A DNA stretch of 64,000 bases from Acidobacteriota bacterium (GCA_013289855.1 JABCZD010000005.1:310001-374000), one strand, 5' to 3'; counted from the first letter of the stretch, positions 8,648 to 18,382 are shown. Notes: a model not told the origin generated them from the sequence alone. Numbers and translations: made by a program.

Positions 8648-9313
8648 CTAGCGGCGGTCGACCGCGGGGTGGCGAACGTCCTGGCCTTGGACGATGTAGA
8701 TAACGTCTTCGGCGATGTTGGTGGCGTGGTCGCCGATGCGTTCCAAGTTTTTGGCTACCAGGATTAATTCAAACGCCGGGAAGACTACGCTGGAATCGCC
8801 CATCATGTAGGTGAGGAGTTCGCGAAAAATCTGGTCGCGATAGTGATCGACTTTGTCGTCGCTGGCGAGAACCTGTTGCGCGAGATCCACGTCGCGGCGG
8901 ACCACCGCGTTCAAGGCCATGCGCACCATTTCTTCCGCCAGTTCGCTCATGCGGGGCAAGTCCACGTAGGGCTTCACGCGCGGGTGGCGCAGGATGCGCA
9001 GCGCGCCTTGCGAGATGTTGACGGCCTGGTCGCCAATGCGCTCAAGATCGTTGTTGATGCGTGAGACGGCAAGAACGAAGCGCAGATCAGCGGCCATCAG
9101 TTGGTGCAGCGCCAGAAGCTGTACGCAACGGTCGTCGATTTCGAGCTGCAGTTCGTTGATGGAAGATTCTTCTTCGAGCACCCGCCGGGCCAGAGCTTCA
9201 TCGGAGTCCAGGACAGAGTGGACGGATTGGTGCACGGCGCGCTCGGCGAGGCTGCCCATCCAGAGCAGGCGCTCTTTTACGACGTTGAGATCCTTTTCAA
9301 AATGCCGTTCCAT
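8648..9313 (-). CDS. phoU: Phosphate signalling complex protein PhoU (pst operon copy)
   Basis: 221 residues, the usual PhoU length, made of two three-helix bundles. Each bundle carries the family's acidic metal-binding signature: NDLERIGDQAVNIS around residue 88 and NLERIGDHATNIAED around residue 190. PhoU links the Pst transporter to the PhoR kinase and lowers phosphate uptake and Pho activation when phosphate is plentiful. It is the last gene of pstS-pstC-pstA-pstB-phoU, 50 bases after pstB. A second PhoU homologue lies at 27090-28010. Confidence 0.95.
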   Translation of the reverse strand: MERHFEKDLNVVKERLLWMGSLAERAVHQSVHSVLDSDEALARRVLEEESSINELQLEIDDRCVQLLALHQLMAADLRFVLAVSRINNDLERIGDQAVNISQGALRILRHPRVKPYVDLPRMSELAEEMVRMALNAVVRRDVDLAQQVLASDDKVDHYRDQIFRELLTYMMGDSSVVFPAFELILVAKNLERIGDHATNIAEDVIYIVQGQDVRHPAVDRR

Positions 9314-9363
9314 GTCGTCCTTTCCTTGCTTCCTCTAATGCCGGTCGCGGCGCGAATAAAAAA

Positions 9364-10191
9364 TCATCCGAAGCGGCCGGTGATGTAGGCCTCCGTGCGC
9401 GGATCCGTGGGCGTGGTGAAGAGATGCGGCGTGGGAGTGAACTCGATGAGCTGGCCAGTCAGCAGGAACGCGGTGTAATCGCTGACGCGGGCGGCTTGCT
9501 GCATGTTGTGGGTGACGATGGCGATGGTGCAGAGATCTTTCAGTTGCACGAGTAGCTCTTCGATTTTGGCGGTGCTGATGGGATCGAGCGCGGAGCAGGG
9601 CTCATCGAGGAGGAGCACTTCGGGTTCCACCGCCAGGCCGCGGGCTATGCACAGACGCTGCTGCTGGCCGCCGGAAAGTTCGTACGCGGATTTGTGTAGA
9701 TGGTCTTTGACTTCATCCCACAGCGCGGCGTGGCGCAGGCTTTTTTCGACGGCGTCGGCGAGCGCGAGTTTTGAGCCGTTAATGCGCAGACCGTAAGCCA
9801 CGTTGTCAAAAATGGATTTGGGAAACGGATTGGGGCGTTGAAAAACCATGCCGACGCGGCGGCGAAGTTGCGTGACGTCCTGCGCGTGAATGTCCTGGCC
9901 GTCCAGCAGAATGTCGCCTTCCAGGCGGGAGTGGCGCACGGTTTCGTCCATGCGATTGAAAGTGCGCAGCAGCGTGGATTTTCCGCAGCCCGATGGACCG
10001 ATGAGCGCGGTGACTTTGTTGGAGGCAATGCCCAAGCTGATGTCGAAGAGGACTTGCTTGGCGCCATAAAAGAAATTGACGTGGGAAACGGTCATGCGCA
10101 TGGATGCCGCGGAGGGCATCTCGCGTGTCGGAAGCGAACCGCTCGGGGGAGCTATGTTTACCGGCAAAGGCGACCTCACAGAAACGTTCAT
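9364..10191 (-). CDS. pstB: Phosphate ABC transporter ATP-binding protein PstB
   Basis: 275 residues. A leader of about 30 residues precedes the ATPase ([20 protein letters not shown]). It shows Walker [20 protein letters not shown], whose FNRM extension is typical of PstB, then [28 protein letters not shown] in the Q-loop region, signature [14 protein letters not shown] and Walker [14 protein letters not shown]. The end ...[13 protein letters not shown] is the conserved PstB tail. The protein powers phosphate import with PstC/PstA. Its start lies 2 bases after the pstA stop. Confidence 0.96.
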   Translation of the reverse strand: MNVSVRSPLPVNIAPPSGSLPTREMPSAASMRMTVSHVNFFYGAKQVLFDISLGIASNKVTALIGPSGCGKSTLLRTFNRMDETVRHSRLEGDILLDGQDIHAQDVTQLRRRVGMVFQRPNPFPKSIFDNVAYGLRINGSKLALADAVEKSLRHAALWDEVKDHLHKSAYELSGGQQQRLCIARGLAVEPEVLLLDEPCSALDPISTAKIEELLVQLKDLCTIAIVTHNMQQAARVSDYTAFLLTGQLIEFTPTPHLFTTPTDPRTEAYITGRFG

Positions 10192-10193
10192 CG

Positions 10194-11045
10194 TTACGTC
10201 CTCGGAATCGAAACGCCGCGCGCCAAAATCGCGCGGGCGATAATATTTACCACAAGGATTAATCCTAGAAGCACTAATCCCGCGGCCCAGGCCTGGCGAT
10301 GCCAGTCGTCATAGGGCGAGATAGCGTACGTGTAAATCATCACCGGGAGCGAGGCCGTCGGCTGTTCCCAGCCGGGGCTCCAGAAGCGATTGCCAAAGGC
10401 GGTGAAGAGCAGCGGAGCAGTTTCGCCGGCGACGCGGGCGAGCGCCAGAAGAATAGCGGTGAGGATGCCGCGGTACGCCGCAGGAACAATCACGGATGCG
10501 ATGGTTTTCCACTTGCTCGCGCCCAGCGCCATGGCGCCTTCGCGTAGTGAACCCGGAACGGCTTGCAGAAATTGTTCGGTGCTGCGCAAGGTGATGGGAA
10601 TCATCATCAGCGCCAAAGCAAAGGAGCCGGCGAGGGTGGAATAGTGTTTGAAAGGAAGCACGACGAGTGCGTAGGCGAAAATGCCAATAACGATGGACGG
10701 GACGCCGTTGAGTAGGTCGGCCGCGTAACGCACGACGAAAGCGATGGCGCCGCCGCTGAATTCCGCGAGATAGACTCCGCCGAGGAAACCTACCGGCACG
10801 CCGATCAGCGACGCCAGAAACAATAATTTGGCGCTGCCCACGATGGCGTTGGCCATGCCGCCGCCGGCTTCACCCACCGGCGTGGGGAGCTTGGTGAAGA
10901 AATTCCAGTTGATGGAGGTGCCGCCATGGTAAACGAGGTATCCGAGAATGAAGAACAGCACGGATACGGTGATGAAGGCGGCCAGACCCGTCATGCCGAG
11001 CATGAAACCGCTGACAAATTTGCGATAACGCAGGCGGGTGATCAC
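10194..11045 (-). CDS. pstA: Phosphate ABC transporter permease PstA
   Basis: 283 residues starting with GTG at 11045. The start is chosen because GTGA at 11045-11042 overlaps the pstC stop, a usual coupling arrangement, and [13 protein letters not shown] opens a normal PstA N-terminus; the frame is open further upstream but there it only mirrors pstC. About six membrane helices are visible. The cytoplasmic coupling loop ([17 protein letters not shown], residues near 185) matches the EAA loop of phosphate permeases. It forms the transmembrane channel with PstC. Confidence 0.94.
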   Translation of the reverse strand: MITRLRYRKFVSGFMLGMTGLAAFITVSVLFFILGYLVYHGGTSINWNFFTKLPTPVGEAGGGMANAIVGSAKLLFLASLIGVPVGFLGGVYLAEFSGGAIAFVVRYAADLLNGVPSIVIGIFAYALVVLPFKHYSTLAGSFALALMMIPITLRSTEQFLQAVPGSLREGAMALGASKWKTIASVIVPAAYRGILTAILLALARVAGETAPLLFTAFGNRFWSPGWEQPTASLPVMIYTYAISPYDDWHRQAWAAGLVLLGLILVVNIIARAILARGVSIPRT

Positions 11046-12031
11046 GTGCGCCCCATTTCGCTGCCACGCTGCGCGGTGAGGATGATGAGCAAGCGGGCAA
11101 GGCCGTTGAGGACAAAGGTGAGGATGAAGAGCACCAAGCCGAGTTCGATCAGAGACTGCACATAAAGGTCGCCGGTGGCTTCGCTGAATTCGTTGGCGAT
11201 CACTGCGGCGATGGAATAGCCGGGAGAAAATAGCGACGCGCTGATGGTTGGAGTGTTGCCAATCACCATGGTGACGGCCATGGTCTCGCCGAGCGCACGG
11301 GCCAGCGCCAGAAAGATCGAGCCCATAATGCCGGTGCGCGCGAAGGGGACCACTACTTTCCAAGTGGACTCCCAGCGCGTGGAACCCAGAGCCAGCGCGG
11401 CTTCGCGTTGATCACGCGGGACGGAAAGCAAGACTTCGCGGGAAACGGAAACAATGTACGGAATCACCATGATGGCTAAGACGATGCCCGCGGTGAAGAA
11501 ACCAATCCCATACGCCGGTCCGGTGAAGAGCGGCAGAAAACCCAGCGTGGACTTGAGAAACGGCTGAATGTATTCGCGCATGATCGGGACAATGATGAAC
11601 ACCCCGAGCAGGCCATAGATCACGCTGGGAACGGCGGCGAGCAGATCGATGAAAAATTGCAGCGTGTCCGAAATTTTCTGCGGCGCCAGCTCGGCAAGGA
11701 AGATCGCGGCGCCGATGCCCAGGGGCACCGCAATCGCCAGAGAAACCAGAGCCGTCACCAGCGTGCCGTAAATAAATGGCAGCGCGCCGAAATCGCCGGC
11801 GATGGGGTCCCACACCGAAGTGACAAAAAAGCCAAAGCCAAATTTGTGGCGCGCCAGCGATGAACCGTGCCACAGCTCGAACACCAGAAGAATAGTGACC
11901 AGCACGACGGTAGAGGCAAACAGAAACGTGATGATGCGCGCGATCTCATCGCCTTCGCGGAGTTTGCGGAGAAACGAACGCGAGCCCGAGACGGGGCCCG
12001 CGTTCGGAACAGTTGTAGTGGTTGCTGCCAA
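11042..12031 (-). CDS. pstC: Phosphate ABC transporter permease PstC
   Basis: 329 residues with six or so membrane helices. LVTALVSLAIAVPLGIGAAIF, the loop DQREAALALGSTRWESTWKV (EAA type) and LARALGETMAVTMVIGN are the characteristic PstC segments. The N-terminal about 25 residues are hydrophilic. The 3' end overlaps pstA by four bases (GTGA). The 5' end is 111 bases from pstS. Confidence 0.95.
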   Translation of the reverse strand: MAATTTTVPNAGPVSGSRSFLRKLREGDEIARIITFLFASTVVLVTILLVFELWHGSSLARHKFGFGFFVTSVWDPIAGDFGALPFIYGTLVTALVSLAIAVPLGIGAAIFLAELAPQKISDTLQFFIDLLAAVPSVIYGLLGVFIIVPIMREYIQPFLKSTLGFLPLFTGPAYGIGFFTAGIVLAIMVIPYIVSVSREVLLSVPRDQREAALALGSTRWESTWKVVVPFARTGIMGSIFLALARALGETMAVTMVIGNTPTISASLFSPGYSIAAVIANEFSEATGDLYVQSLIELGLVLFILTFVLNGLARLLIILTAQRGSEMGRT

Positions 12032-12142
12032 TTGGGTTTATCCGTTCTGCGTGACTATGGCCGGTCTAGCGTGCCGTCGTCCGTTCAGGTGCGTTTGTTG
12101 CCGCGGCGACTGTACCGTCGTTATGCCCCCGCCCCGAAGTGA

Positions 12143-13171
12143 TTATTGAATCTTGTCGATGGCCTTCAGTTCTTTGGCCACAACTTCCTTCGGCAGCTTG
12201 GCGTAAGAAAGATTTTCCGCGTAGGACTGGCCATCGGTGATCCCCCACTTGATGAAGCCCTTCATCGCGTCGCGTTTGCCGGCGTCGCTAAATTTCGCGG
12301 GAATCAGCAGCCACGTAAAACTGGAAATGGGATAAGCCCCTTTGCCCGGAGCGTTGGTGATAGACACACGAAAATCATCGGGCATATCCTTAGCGGCACC
12401 CGCGGCTGCGGCGCTGACGCTGCCGAAATCGGCTTTAACAAAGTCACCGGAGGAATTCTTTACGCTGGCGTATTCAATTTTGGTCTGCACCGCGTAAATC
12501 AATTCCACGTAACCGATGGAATTGGGCGTATTGCGAATCAGTCCGGAAACGCCTTCGTTGCCCTTACCGCCAAGGCCCACCGGCCAGCTGATGGAAGCGC
12601 CCTTGCCGGGTTTGGTGTTCCAATCGGAGCTCACTTTGGAAAGATAGTCGGTCCAGATGTACGTGGTGCCGCTGCCGTCCGAGCGGTGCACCACCACGAT
12701 ATCGTTTGCGGGGAGGTTCACGCCTTTGTTGGCGGAAGCAATGGCGGGGTCATTCCATTTGGTTACGCGGCCCAGAAAAATTCCGGCTAGCGCTTCGGGC
12801 GTGAAATTCAATGCGGAATTTACGCCAGGAACATTGTAGATGGGGACCACCGCGCCGAGCACCATGGGGAAATGCAAAATGCCGGAGCCGTGCTTGTCCG
12901 CGTAAGCCTTGAGCTGATCGTCGTTCATGATGGCGTCGGAAGCGCCAAAATCCACCGTGCCTTCCGTCACTTGCTTGATGCCCGCGCCCGAGCCGACGGA
13001 CTGGTAGTTAATCTGCACGTTGGTGAATTTCTTGTGATACTCATCGAACCATTTGGAATAGATGGGATACGGGAAAGTTGCGCCCGCGCCATTGATGAGC
13101 AAGGCTCCCTGAGCCCAAACCATGCCTGCCAGGGCTAGCACCACGAGCAGCAAACCAGCGAATCGCTTCAT
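12143..13171 (-). CDS. pstS: Periplasmic phosphate-binding protein PstS
   Basis: 342 residues with a signal peptide (MKRFAGLLLVVLALAGMVWA). The mature start INGAGATFPYPIYSKWFDEY is the PstS hallmark, followed by YQSVGSGAGIKQ (phosphate-binding loop), DFGASDAIM, and HRSDGSGTTYIWTDYL with the SGT phosphate contacts. It delivers phosphate to PstCA. It is the first gene of the operon, and a direct-repeat pair resembling a Pho box lies about 57-74 bases upstream of its start. Confidence 0.96.
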   Translation of the reverse strand: MKRFAGLLLVVLALAGMVWAQGALLINGAGATFPYPIYSKWFDEYHKKFTNVQINYQSVGSGAGIKQVTEGTVDFGASDAIMNDDQLKAYADKHGSGILHFPMVLGAVVPIYNVPGVNSALNFTPEALAGIFLGRVTKWNDPAIASANKGVNLPANDIVVVHRSDGSGTTYIWTDYLSKVSSDWNTKPGKGASISWPVGLGGKGNEGVSGLIRNTPNSIGYVELIYAVQTKIEYASVKNSSGDFVKADFGSVSAAAAGAAKDMPDDFRVSITNAPGKGAYPISSFTWLLIPAKFSDAGKRDAMKGFIKWGITDGQSYAENLSYAKLPKEVVAKELKAIDKIQ

Positions 13172-13227
13172 GCGTTGTCTCCGTGAAAATTTAGCTTTCC
13201 TGAGTCCCTATAGTGTCTCGCGCGCGT

Positions 13228-13245
13228 GTTACGGCATTGTTACAA
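13228..13245 (-). promoter_or_regulatory. Candidate Pho box of the pst operon
   Basis: On the plus strand GTTACGG-CATT-GTTACAA, i.e. two 7-base direct repeats sharing GTTAC with a 4-base spacer (11-base period), which is the geometry of PhoB/PhoP operators. It lies about 57 bases upstream of the pstS start. The bases differ from the E. coli consensus (TGTAAC instead of TGTCAT on the pst strand), so the call rests on geometry and position. Confidence 0.5.
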
Positions 13246-13518
13246 CCGGAGGGGTGTTTAGTTGAAAAGCGGCGAGGGAAACCCGTGAGGGAGGTTTAAG
13301 TAGCTTATTATAAAGCAGATAGCCATGGGCTAAAGGTGATCTGGGTGCGGCGGAAAAGAAAAGGGGCGGCTAGCCCGTTAGGTTTGCGACGAGCCGGTTC
13401 GCAATAGTTATTTCGGACTCCAGTAAGCGTAATGCAACAGGTCGTCCGTGAATACATGGTACCGCCGGCTGGCTCGGCGAGCGTTGGCGCCGGAATTGCG
13501 CAGGCTGGCATCCATGAA

Positions 13519-13548
13519 TTGACACATTGGACTGCCGGGCCCTAGCAT
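13519..13548 (+). promoter_or_regulatory. Candidate promoter of the HTH-TOBE gene
   Basis: TTGACA (13519-13524), an 18-base spacer and TAGCAT (13543-13548). Transcription would begin near 13555, which rules out the in-frame ATG at 13527 and supports the start at 13611. Confidence 0.4.
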
Positions 13549-13610
13549 CGTATGTCGCCTACTTCGTTTCAGCAGGTTGCGAAGCAGTGCGTGACTCCAA
13601 GCGCATCGTT

Positions 13611-14024
13611 ATGCCGACCTCAAAACTCTTCACGCCGCGCGAAGCCGCACAAGTTCTCGGCGTGAGCTATCCCGCGCTAAAACAATGGATCTATAAGAAA
13701 AAGATTCGGTCGGTGAAAACTGCGGGCGGTCATCACCGCATTCCCGAAAAAGAAGTCGATCGATTCCTCCATCGAGCGAGCGAAGGTGGCGACGTTTCCG
13801 AACGGCGACTAAACTTTCGACGGATCAGCGGGCGCAATCAGCTCGTCGGCCGCGTCACCGACATAAAGGTCGACGGCCTGATGGCACAGGTGACCATTTC
13901 CATTGGCGGTCAGCGGATTACGTCCATCATCACTGCCGATGCAATTCGGGAAATGCGCCTGAAAAACGGCCAGACCGTGGCCGCTTTGGTAAAGTCAACA
14001 GAAGTCATGATTGTCCGGCTGTAA
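13611..14024 (+). CDS. HTH (MerR/excisionase-like) plus TOBE domain protein, possible molybdate-responsive regulator
   Basis: 137 residues. Residues 1-60 form a helix-turn-helix of the excisionase/MerR type: FTPREAAQVLGVSYPALKQW, then KTAGGHHRIPEKEVDRFL. Residues 75-137 form a single TOBE/Mop domain (SGRNQLVGRVTDIKVDGLMA, then VTISIGGQRITSIIT and a C-terminal AALVKSTEVMIVRL). TOBE domains bind molybdate or tungstate, and this HTH-TOBE pairing is known in small molybdenum-binding regulators. No mod genes or molybdoenzymes are visible here, so target and ligand are unproven. The next gene, a porin, is on the same strand 200 bases downstream. Confidence 0.8.
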   Translation: MPTSKLFTPREAAQVLGVSYPALKQWIYKKKIRSVKTAGGHHRIPEKEVDRFLHRASEGGDVSERRLNFRRISGRNQLVGRVTDIKVDGLMAQVTISIGGQRITSIITADAIREMRLKNGQTVAALVKSTEVMIVRL

Positions 14025-14125
14025 CTTCCCCTACTTCATTACCTATTTCATCGCGATTGTTCCGCAAGACTTGTTGATTTGCGATTTCATGCGGCAGACG
14101 TGCGCCTGAAACGAATCAAGCCGGT

Positions 14126-14154
14126 TTGACTTATCGTATTAAAGCGCTTAAAGT
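14126..14154 (+). promoter_or_regulatory. Candidate promoter of the CarboxypepD_reg-porin gene
   Basis: TTGACT (14126-14131), a 17-base spacer and TAAAGT (14149-14154), about 70 bases before the start at 14225. The ribosome binding site AAGGAGAA lies at 14211-14218. Confidence 0.35.
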
Positions 14155-14224
14155 CGTCGCGCCTCTACGGCACTTAAACAGGCCGGGCTCGATCCATCCG
14201 ACGAGCAATAAAGGAGAATAACCG

Positions 14225-16021
14225 GTGAGCCACCGTCCTATTGCCGTTGCCCTCGCTTCGATCGTTGTTCTTCTCTGCATGGCGGGCGCCGCGTGGGCCC
14301 AAACAGGAGCGAGCCTTTCCGGCGTGGTGACGGACCAAACCGGCGCAGCCCTTCCCGATGTCGCGGTGACACTCAAGAACGTCGCCTCAGGTGAAACGCG
14401 CACGATCCCAACCGACGGCGAGGGGCACTTTCACGCGTCCGGGTTGCCTCCGGGGCGCTGGGAGATTCGAGCGGCAAAACGCGGGTTCGCCGATGAAACG
14501 CGCACGGCGATCAGCTTGGCGGTTGGCCAGGACGCCACGGTCGACATTAAGATGCAGCGGAGCACCACCGGCGCCTGCGCGAGCTATCACGAGTTCAGCA
14601 CCACCGATTGCACGCTGACCTGGTACGGCATCACGGTCTACGGTGCGTATGACATCGGCGTCGGCTGGGTCAGCCACGGCTTACCGGTAAACGGCTATAA
14701 CTATGAAGGCGAATCTCTGGTGAACCGAAACGGCAATGGATCTCGATTCCTCGTCGCACCGAACAACCTGCAGCAGACGGGTCTGGGCGTCAGGGGCAAG
14801 GAAGAGTTTCTGCCGGGCTGGTTCGTGGTGTTCAACGCTTCCACTGGCATCAATCCGAATTCCGGCCTGCTCGCCAACGCGTCGGCCACGCAGACCGCCA
14901 ACAACGGCCTGCCCAGGGCCAGCTATTCGGAAGCCATCGACGGCGCGCGCGCGGGCCAACCCTTCAACGACGAATACTATGGCGGCGTATCGTCCACGTT
15001 GTTCGGCACTCTGACCTTCGGTCGCCAGCGCTCTCTCGGCACGGATGCGATGCTCCAGTACGATCCGGCCGGCGGCTCCTATGCCTTTTCCTACATCGGG
15101 TACAACGGCACGATGGCCGGCGGCGGCGACACTGAGGACTCCCGTTGGGACGACGCCTTGAAGTATCGCCTCGCCTATGGCCCGGTCCATTTCGGCGCGA
15201 TGTATAAATTCACCAATGGTTCTGGCGGCTGCTACTTGCCCTCGCCCTTGCCCCCCGGAGGCTGGACAGCCGCCAACTGTACGCCGGAACAGCCGCATAA
15301 CAACGCCTATGGATTTGACCTCGGCGGAAAATACGGCAAGTTCTCCGCCGACGTCGTTTACCAACATTACAACCAGGCCATCAGCGTATTGAACCCCTTG
15401 CTGGGTCCTCAGAGTCTCTCCGCGCCATATCAATCCACTACCAATAGCATCAACACAATCCCAATCACCGGGACCAATCTGATCGACACGAACAACACCG
15501 TATATGGCATCGTGACCGACAACAACGCAGTTTTGGTGACTGCCAAATATATCTGGGACCCGTTCAAGTTTTTTGCCGGCTACGAATACATCTGGCAGAA
15601 CAACCCGTCGAACCCTTTGGGCGTTGGGGCCTCGGACCAGGGCGGCTATATCATGAGCGGCGTCGAAGACAACAATCTTGATTCTGAAAAGTTGGTGAAC
15701 ATCTGGTGGGCCGGCGCGAAGTACACCTTCCGCAGCAAAACTGACTTCACTTTTGCCTGGTATCAACAGCGGCAGAGCGACTTCCGTAGTCCGCCGACCT
15801 GCTCTCCCACCGCCGGTTTCCGGGCTTCCTGCGCGGGCACCCTCAACGAGGTTTCGCTCTATGTGGATTATCACTTCACCAAGCGTTTCGACGCTTTTGC
15901 CGGGAATGCGTATTCCTACGTGAGCAGCGGTCTGGCCATCGCCATTCCTCACGGCCCCGGCGTCCCCTATTTTCACAACAGCAACTCTGCTCCGACAGTC
16001 GGTGCTCGCTTCACTTTCTGA
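14225..16021 (+). CDS. Outer-membrane porin with N-terminal carboxypeptidase-regulatory-like domain
   Basis: 598 residues, GTG start. Signal peptide to about residue 27 (AGAAWAQ). Residues 28-110 are a carboxypeptidase-regulatory-like beta sandwich: LSGVVTDQTGAALPDVAVTL, GHFHASGLPPGRWEIRA, and DATVDIKMQ. The rest is a Gram-negative porin of the Porin_4 type seen in Proteobacteria: LTWYGITVYGAYDIGVGW, VRGKEEFLPGWF, LFGTLTFGRQRSL, a K/R- and Y-rich barrel, and a terminal aromatic strand VGARFTF as required for BAM insertion. In Acidobacteriota the N-terminal domain usually sits on TonB-dependent Oar-like receptors, so its presence on a porin barrel is unusual. Substrate unknown. Confidence 0.8.
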   Translation: MSHRPIAVALASIVVLLCMAGAAWAQTGASLSGVVTDQTGAALPDVAVTLKNVASGETRTIPTDGEGHFHASGLPPGRWEIRAAKRGFADETRTAISLAVGQDATVDIKMQRSTTGACASYHEFSTTDCTLTWYGITVYGAYDIGVGWVSHGLPVNGYNYEGESLVNRNGNGSRFLVAPNNLQQTGLGVRGKEEFLPGWFVVFNASTGINPNSGLLANASATQTANNGLPRASYSEAIDGARAGQPFNDEYYGGVSSTLFGTLTFGRQRSLGTDAMLQYDPAGGSYAFSYIGYNGTMAGGGDTEDSRWDDALKYRLAYGPVHFGAMYKFTNGSGGCYLPSPLPPGGWTAANCTPEQPHNNAYGFDLGGKYGKFSADVVYQHYNQAISVLNPLLGPQSLSAPYQSTTNSINTIPITGTNLIDTNNTVYGIVTDNNAVLVTAKYIWDPFKFFAGYEYIWQNNPSNPLGVGASDQGGYIMSGVEDNNLDSEKLVNIWWAGAKYTFRSKTDFTFAWYQQRQSDFRSPPTCSPTAGFRASCAGTLNEVSLYVDYHFTKRFDAFAGNAYSYVSSGLAIAIPHGPGVPYFHNSNSAPTVGARFTF

Positions 16022-16206
16022 TCGCTTCCGCGGCGGGCTCAGTCGAGGGCCCTCAGAGCACCAGAAGCGCGCAATCGGCGCTGCGCTGCTCTTCGCGGCA
16101 GTGGGAACCTCGAGAACATCCACGCCGCACCTGCGTAGCCGGAGTCTCAGGCCCGCCGGTTGCCCGCCAGGCTGCCGAATGTCCTCCGGCCAGAGCACGC
16201 GCAAAC

Positions 16207-16240
16207 AAAAAGGGCGGCTCCGTGAGGAGCCGTCCTTTTT
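16207..16240. terminator. Bidirectional intrinsic terminator between convergent porin genes
   Basis: AAAA, then GGGCGGCTCC-GTGA-GGAGCCGTCC (10-bp stem, one G-T pair, 4-base loop) and TTTTT. With A-run and T-run on the two sides it can terminate both genes facing it. Confidence 0.85.
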
Positions 16241-16273
16241 CTGTGCTTTGAAGCCTAAGCGCTACAACCCAAA

Positions 16274-18382
16274 CTATGGGATGTAGTAGCGCAAGGAGGT
16301 CCAGAACATGTTGTCGACGCCCCTGGGGCTGATGCCTTCCGCCCCAGACCAAGCGTTACGGGTGAAATACGAGTACGTCACGCCGAACTGGAAGCGGCCT
16401 TTCGGACCCTGGTAGAACCGATACCAGAAGCCGAGGGTCGGTTCCATCTGCAAGCGGATGTCCCCAGCGCAAGAGGCGCCGGTCGACGGGTTGAAGTCGT
16501 TGACAGGTACGCCTTCCGTGGCGCAGCCGGAATTGACGGCGAGAACGTTGCCGTAGCCACCGATTCCTGGAGCTCCAATCTTGGTGGTGGTTGTGGCCGG
16601 TATCGTCGTGATCGTGGTGACGCCACCCACGGTGACGGGAAAGGAGGTCGCGGGAGTTTTGGTAACGGTGATGGCTTCGTAGCCAGCATAGCCCGCGCGC
16701 CAGGCGTATTCTCCGCCCCAATACAAATATACGTCGAGCTTCGGCATGGGGTGAAATTCAACCCTGCCCAAGCCTTGCATCCCACGGATCAGCGCAAGCG
16801 AGCCGTCGGGACGCGCGGTGGCGTCCGCGAGTTGTCCCGCGCCGTAACGGCCGATGCCGTCGCCGCCGACGAACTTCAGGCCCAACTCTAGCTTCTTATG
16901 CAGAAGCATCCAGTACGCGCTGGCGCCGGCGCCACCGCCCGTGGATGAGCGATTGAAGGCGCCGAAGCTGCTGACTTCCGTCGGGTTCGCGGAAACGCAG
17001 CTTCCATTAAAGCCCGTATATGTGACTAGCGGCGTCGTGCCCACGATGAAATCGGTGTCGTTTGCGTTGGTGCCGACCACGCCGCAAGGATAAATGCGAT
17101 TGCGGAATTCACTCACGATTCCGAACACTTCATAGTGGCCTATACCTTCATCCAGTGCGGCCTTGACAATGAAGTCTGGGGCTTTGTTGAGGGCATAGCC
17201 CGTGGCGTCAAATGCGTTGTTCAAGCCCGCCGATGCTCCGGGCGCGTTCAGGAAAAAATTGCTTGTGGTGGACGTCGTAGCACCGGAGGTGACGATGGTG
17301 GCGGGCGCTGCCGCGTTGTTTATGGTGGTAACGGAATCAAACCCGCGACCGCCGAGGGTAGCCTGCGGACCCTCGAGAGAGACGCCGAGGGACAATTTAC
17401 CTCCAAAGTCCTTCACCACGCGTATGGCATCGGTACGATCCCACGTGAAGCCGATGACGTAGTTCGGATCTATCATCTGCGGCGTGTTTTCCTGGCGATT
17501 GAATAGGCCTTTCTTATACTCCGTGGCCAAGCTCCACATCTGACCTCCGGTGATGATCCAACCGCTGTCCCACGCGGCTTGCGCGAAAAGTTGCCGGTCG
17601 CGCAGCACGTAGCTATTGGTCTGGCGGTTGTTCGAAGTGGTGCCGGCGCCGAGGAAGTCCGCTTCGTAATAGCCGCCTATGGTGACGGATCCGACTTTGC
17701 CTTGCGCCAACAGCGAAATGCGGCTCTGGCGTGCGGAGAAGACATTCTCGGTTACGTGGGACAGATCATTGGCCGTGAAGGGGAGCGAGGCGAACGGTGT
17801 GGCAATGTCACCGGATGTCGCGCGGGTGCGCGTCACCGTCGCTGCTTCTAAGTATCCGCCGGGCGTAAGGTTTATGCCTTTGAAGCGAATCGATGTTGGA
17901 CCGTCGTCGCTGTTTACCAGTTGCGACATGCCGGAGTTCGGCGGAGTTGTGACTAACGCCAGCACTTCGTCGTTGCTGGTCTTGATCGCCGTCACCGAAG
18001 AGTTGAGCGCCTCGGTGCTGGCCTTCGCGTCGGCGGAGGCCGCTACCGCTTCCGTGGCCTTGGAGCTTGCTTCAACGGCTTTCGAGCTGGCTTCCGTGGC
18101 GCGCGAATTGGCGGCGGCCGCTTCTTCACGGGCCGCGTCAATCTGGCGATCCCGCTTGGCAAGCTCTTCCTTCAGCAGGTTCAATTGCTCCTGTTGTGCT
18201 TGGAGAGCCTGACGCAGCGCTTCCAGCTCGGCGGCAATCGCGGAATCGGATTTGTCCGCCGGTTTCGCTGTGGCCGCGGGCTTGGGTTTCGCCGGTTGCG
18301 GATCCGCATCTTTCGGTGTATCAGCAAACGCTGGTCCGCAAACCAGGAACAGCGATAGTGTTAGTGCCGCTAATTTATTCAT
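16274..18382 (-). CDS. Outer-membrane porin-like protein with N-terminal coiled coil
   Basis: 702 residues from the ATG at 18382, preceded by GAGAGAGG and opening a signal peptide (MNKLAALTLSLFLVCGPAFA). After a Pro/Lys/Ala-rich stretch, residues about 50-135 form a long heptad coiled coil (ALRQALQAQQEQLNLLKEEL and an ATEASSKA-type repeat). The remainder is beta-barrel: LTPGGYLEAATVTRTR, SRISLLAQGKVGSVTIGGYY, and a final strand ending MFWTSLRYYIP. The design resembles large acidobacterial porins and, loosely, phosphate-selective or sugar porins with N-terminal coiled coils that reach the cell wall. Its upstream region carries an 11-base-period repeat like the one before pstS. Confidence 0.75.
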   Translation of the reverse strand: MNKLAALTLSLFLVCGPAFADTPKDADPQPAKPKPAATAKPADKSDSAIAAELEALRQALQAQQEQLNLLKEELAKRDRQIDAAREEAAAANSRATEASSKAVEASSKATEAVAASADAKASTEALNSSVTAIKTSNDEVLALVTTPPNSGMSQLVNSDDGPTSIRFKGINLTPGGYLEAATVTRTRATSGDIATPFASLPFTANDLSHVTENVFSARQSRISLLAQGKVGSVTIGGYYEADFLGAGTTSNNRQTNSYVLRDRQLFAQAAWDSGWIITGGQMWSLATEYKKGLFNRQENTPQMIDPNYVIGFTWDRTDAIRVVKDFGGKLSLGVSLEGPQATLGGRGFDSVTTINNAAAPATIVTSGATTSTTSNFFLNAPGASAGLNNAFDATGYALNKAPDFIVKAALDEGIGHYEVFGIVSEFRNRIYPCGVVGTNANDTDFIVGTTPLVTYTGFNGSCVSANPTEVSSFGAFNRSSTGGGAGASAYWMLLHKKLELGLKFVGGDGIGRYGAGQLADATARPDGSLALIRGMQGLGRVEFHPMPKLDVYLYWGGEYAWRAGYAGYEAITVTKTPATSFPVTVGGVTTITTIPATTTTKIGAPGIGGYGNVLAVNSGCATEGVPVNDFNPSTGASCAGDIRLQMEPTLGFWYRFYQGPKGRFQFGVTYSYFTRNAWSGAEGISPRGVDNMFWTSLRYYIP

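Larger units (their letters stand above)
13172..13610. other. Divergent intergenic region between pstS and the HTH-TOBE gene
   Basis: 439 bases without a convincing gene. It holds a candidate Pho box near pstS and a candidate promoter for the HTH-TOBE gene, both listed separately. An AT-rich patch (TTATTATAAAG near 13306) lies between them. A 67-codon frame on the minus strand here has no coding character. Confidence 0.5.

Noticed and set aside
13308..13511. 67-codon frame in the pstS upstream region
   Set aside because: Contains no conserved motif and overlaps promoter region; probably chance.
14681..16204. Open frame of 507 codons antisense to the porin at 14225
   Set aside because: No domain, signal or ribosome binding site; the sense frame has signal peptide and barrel motifs.
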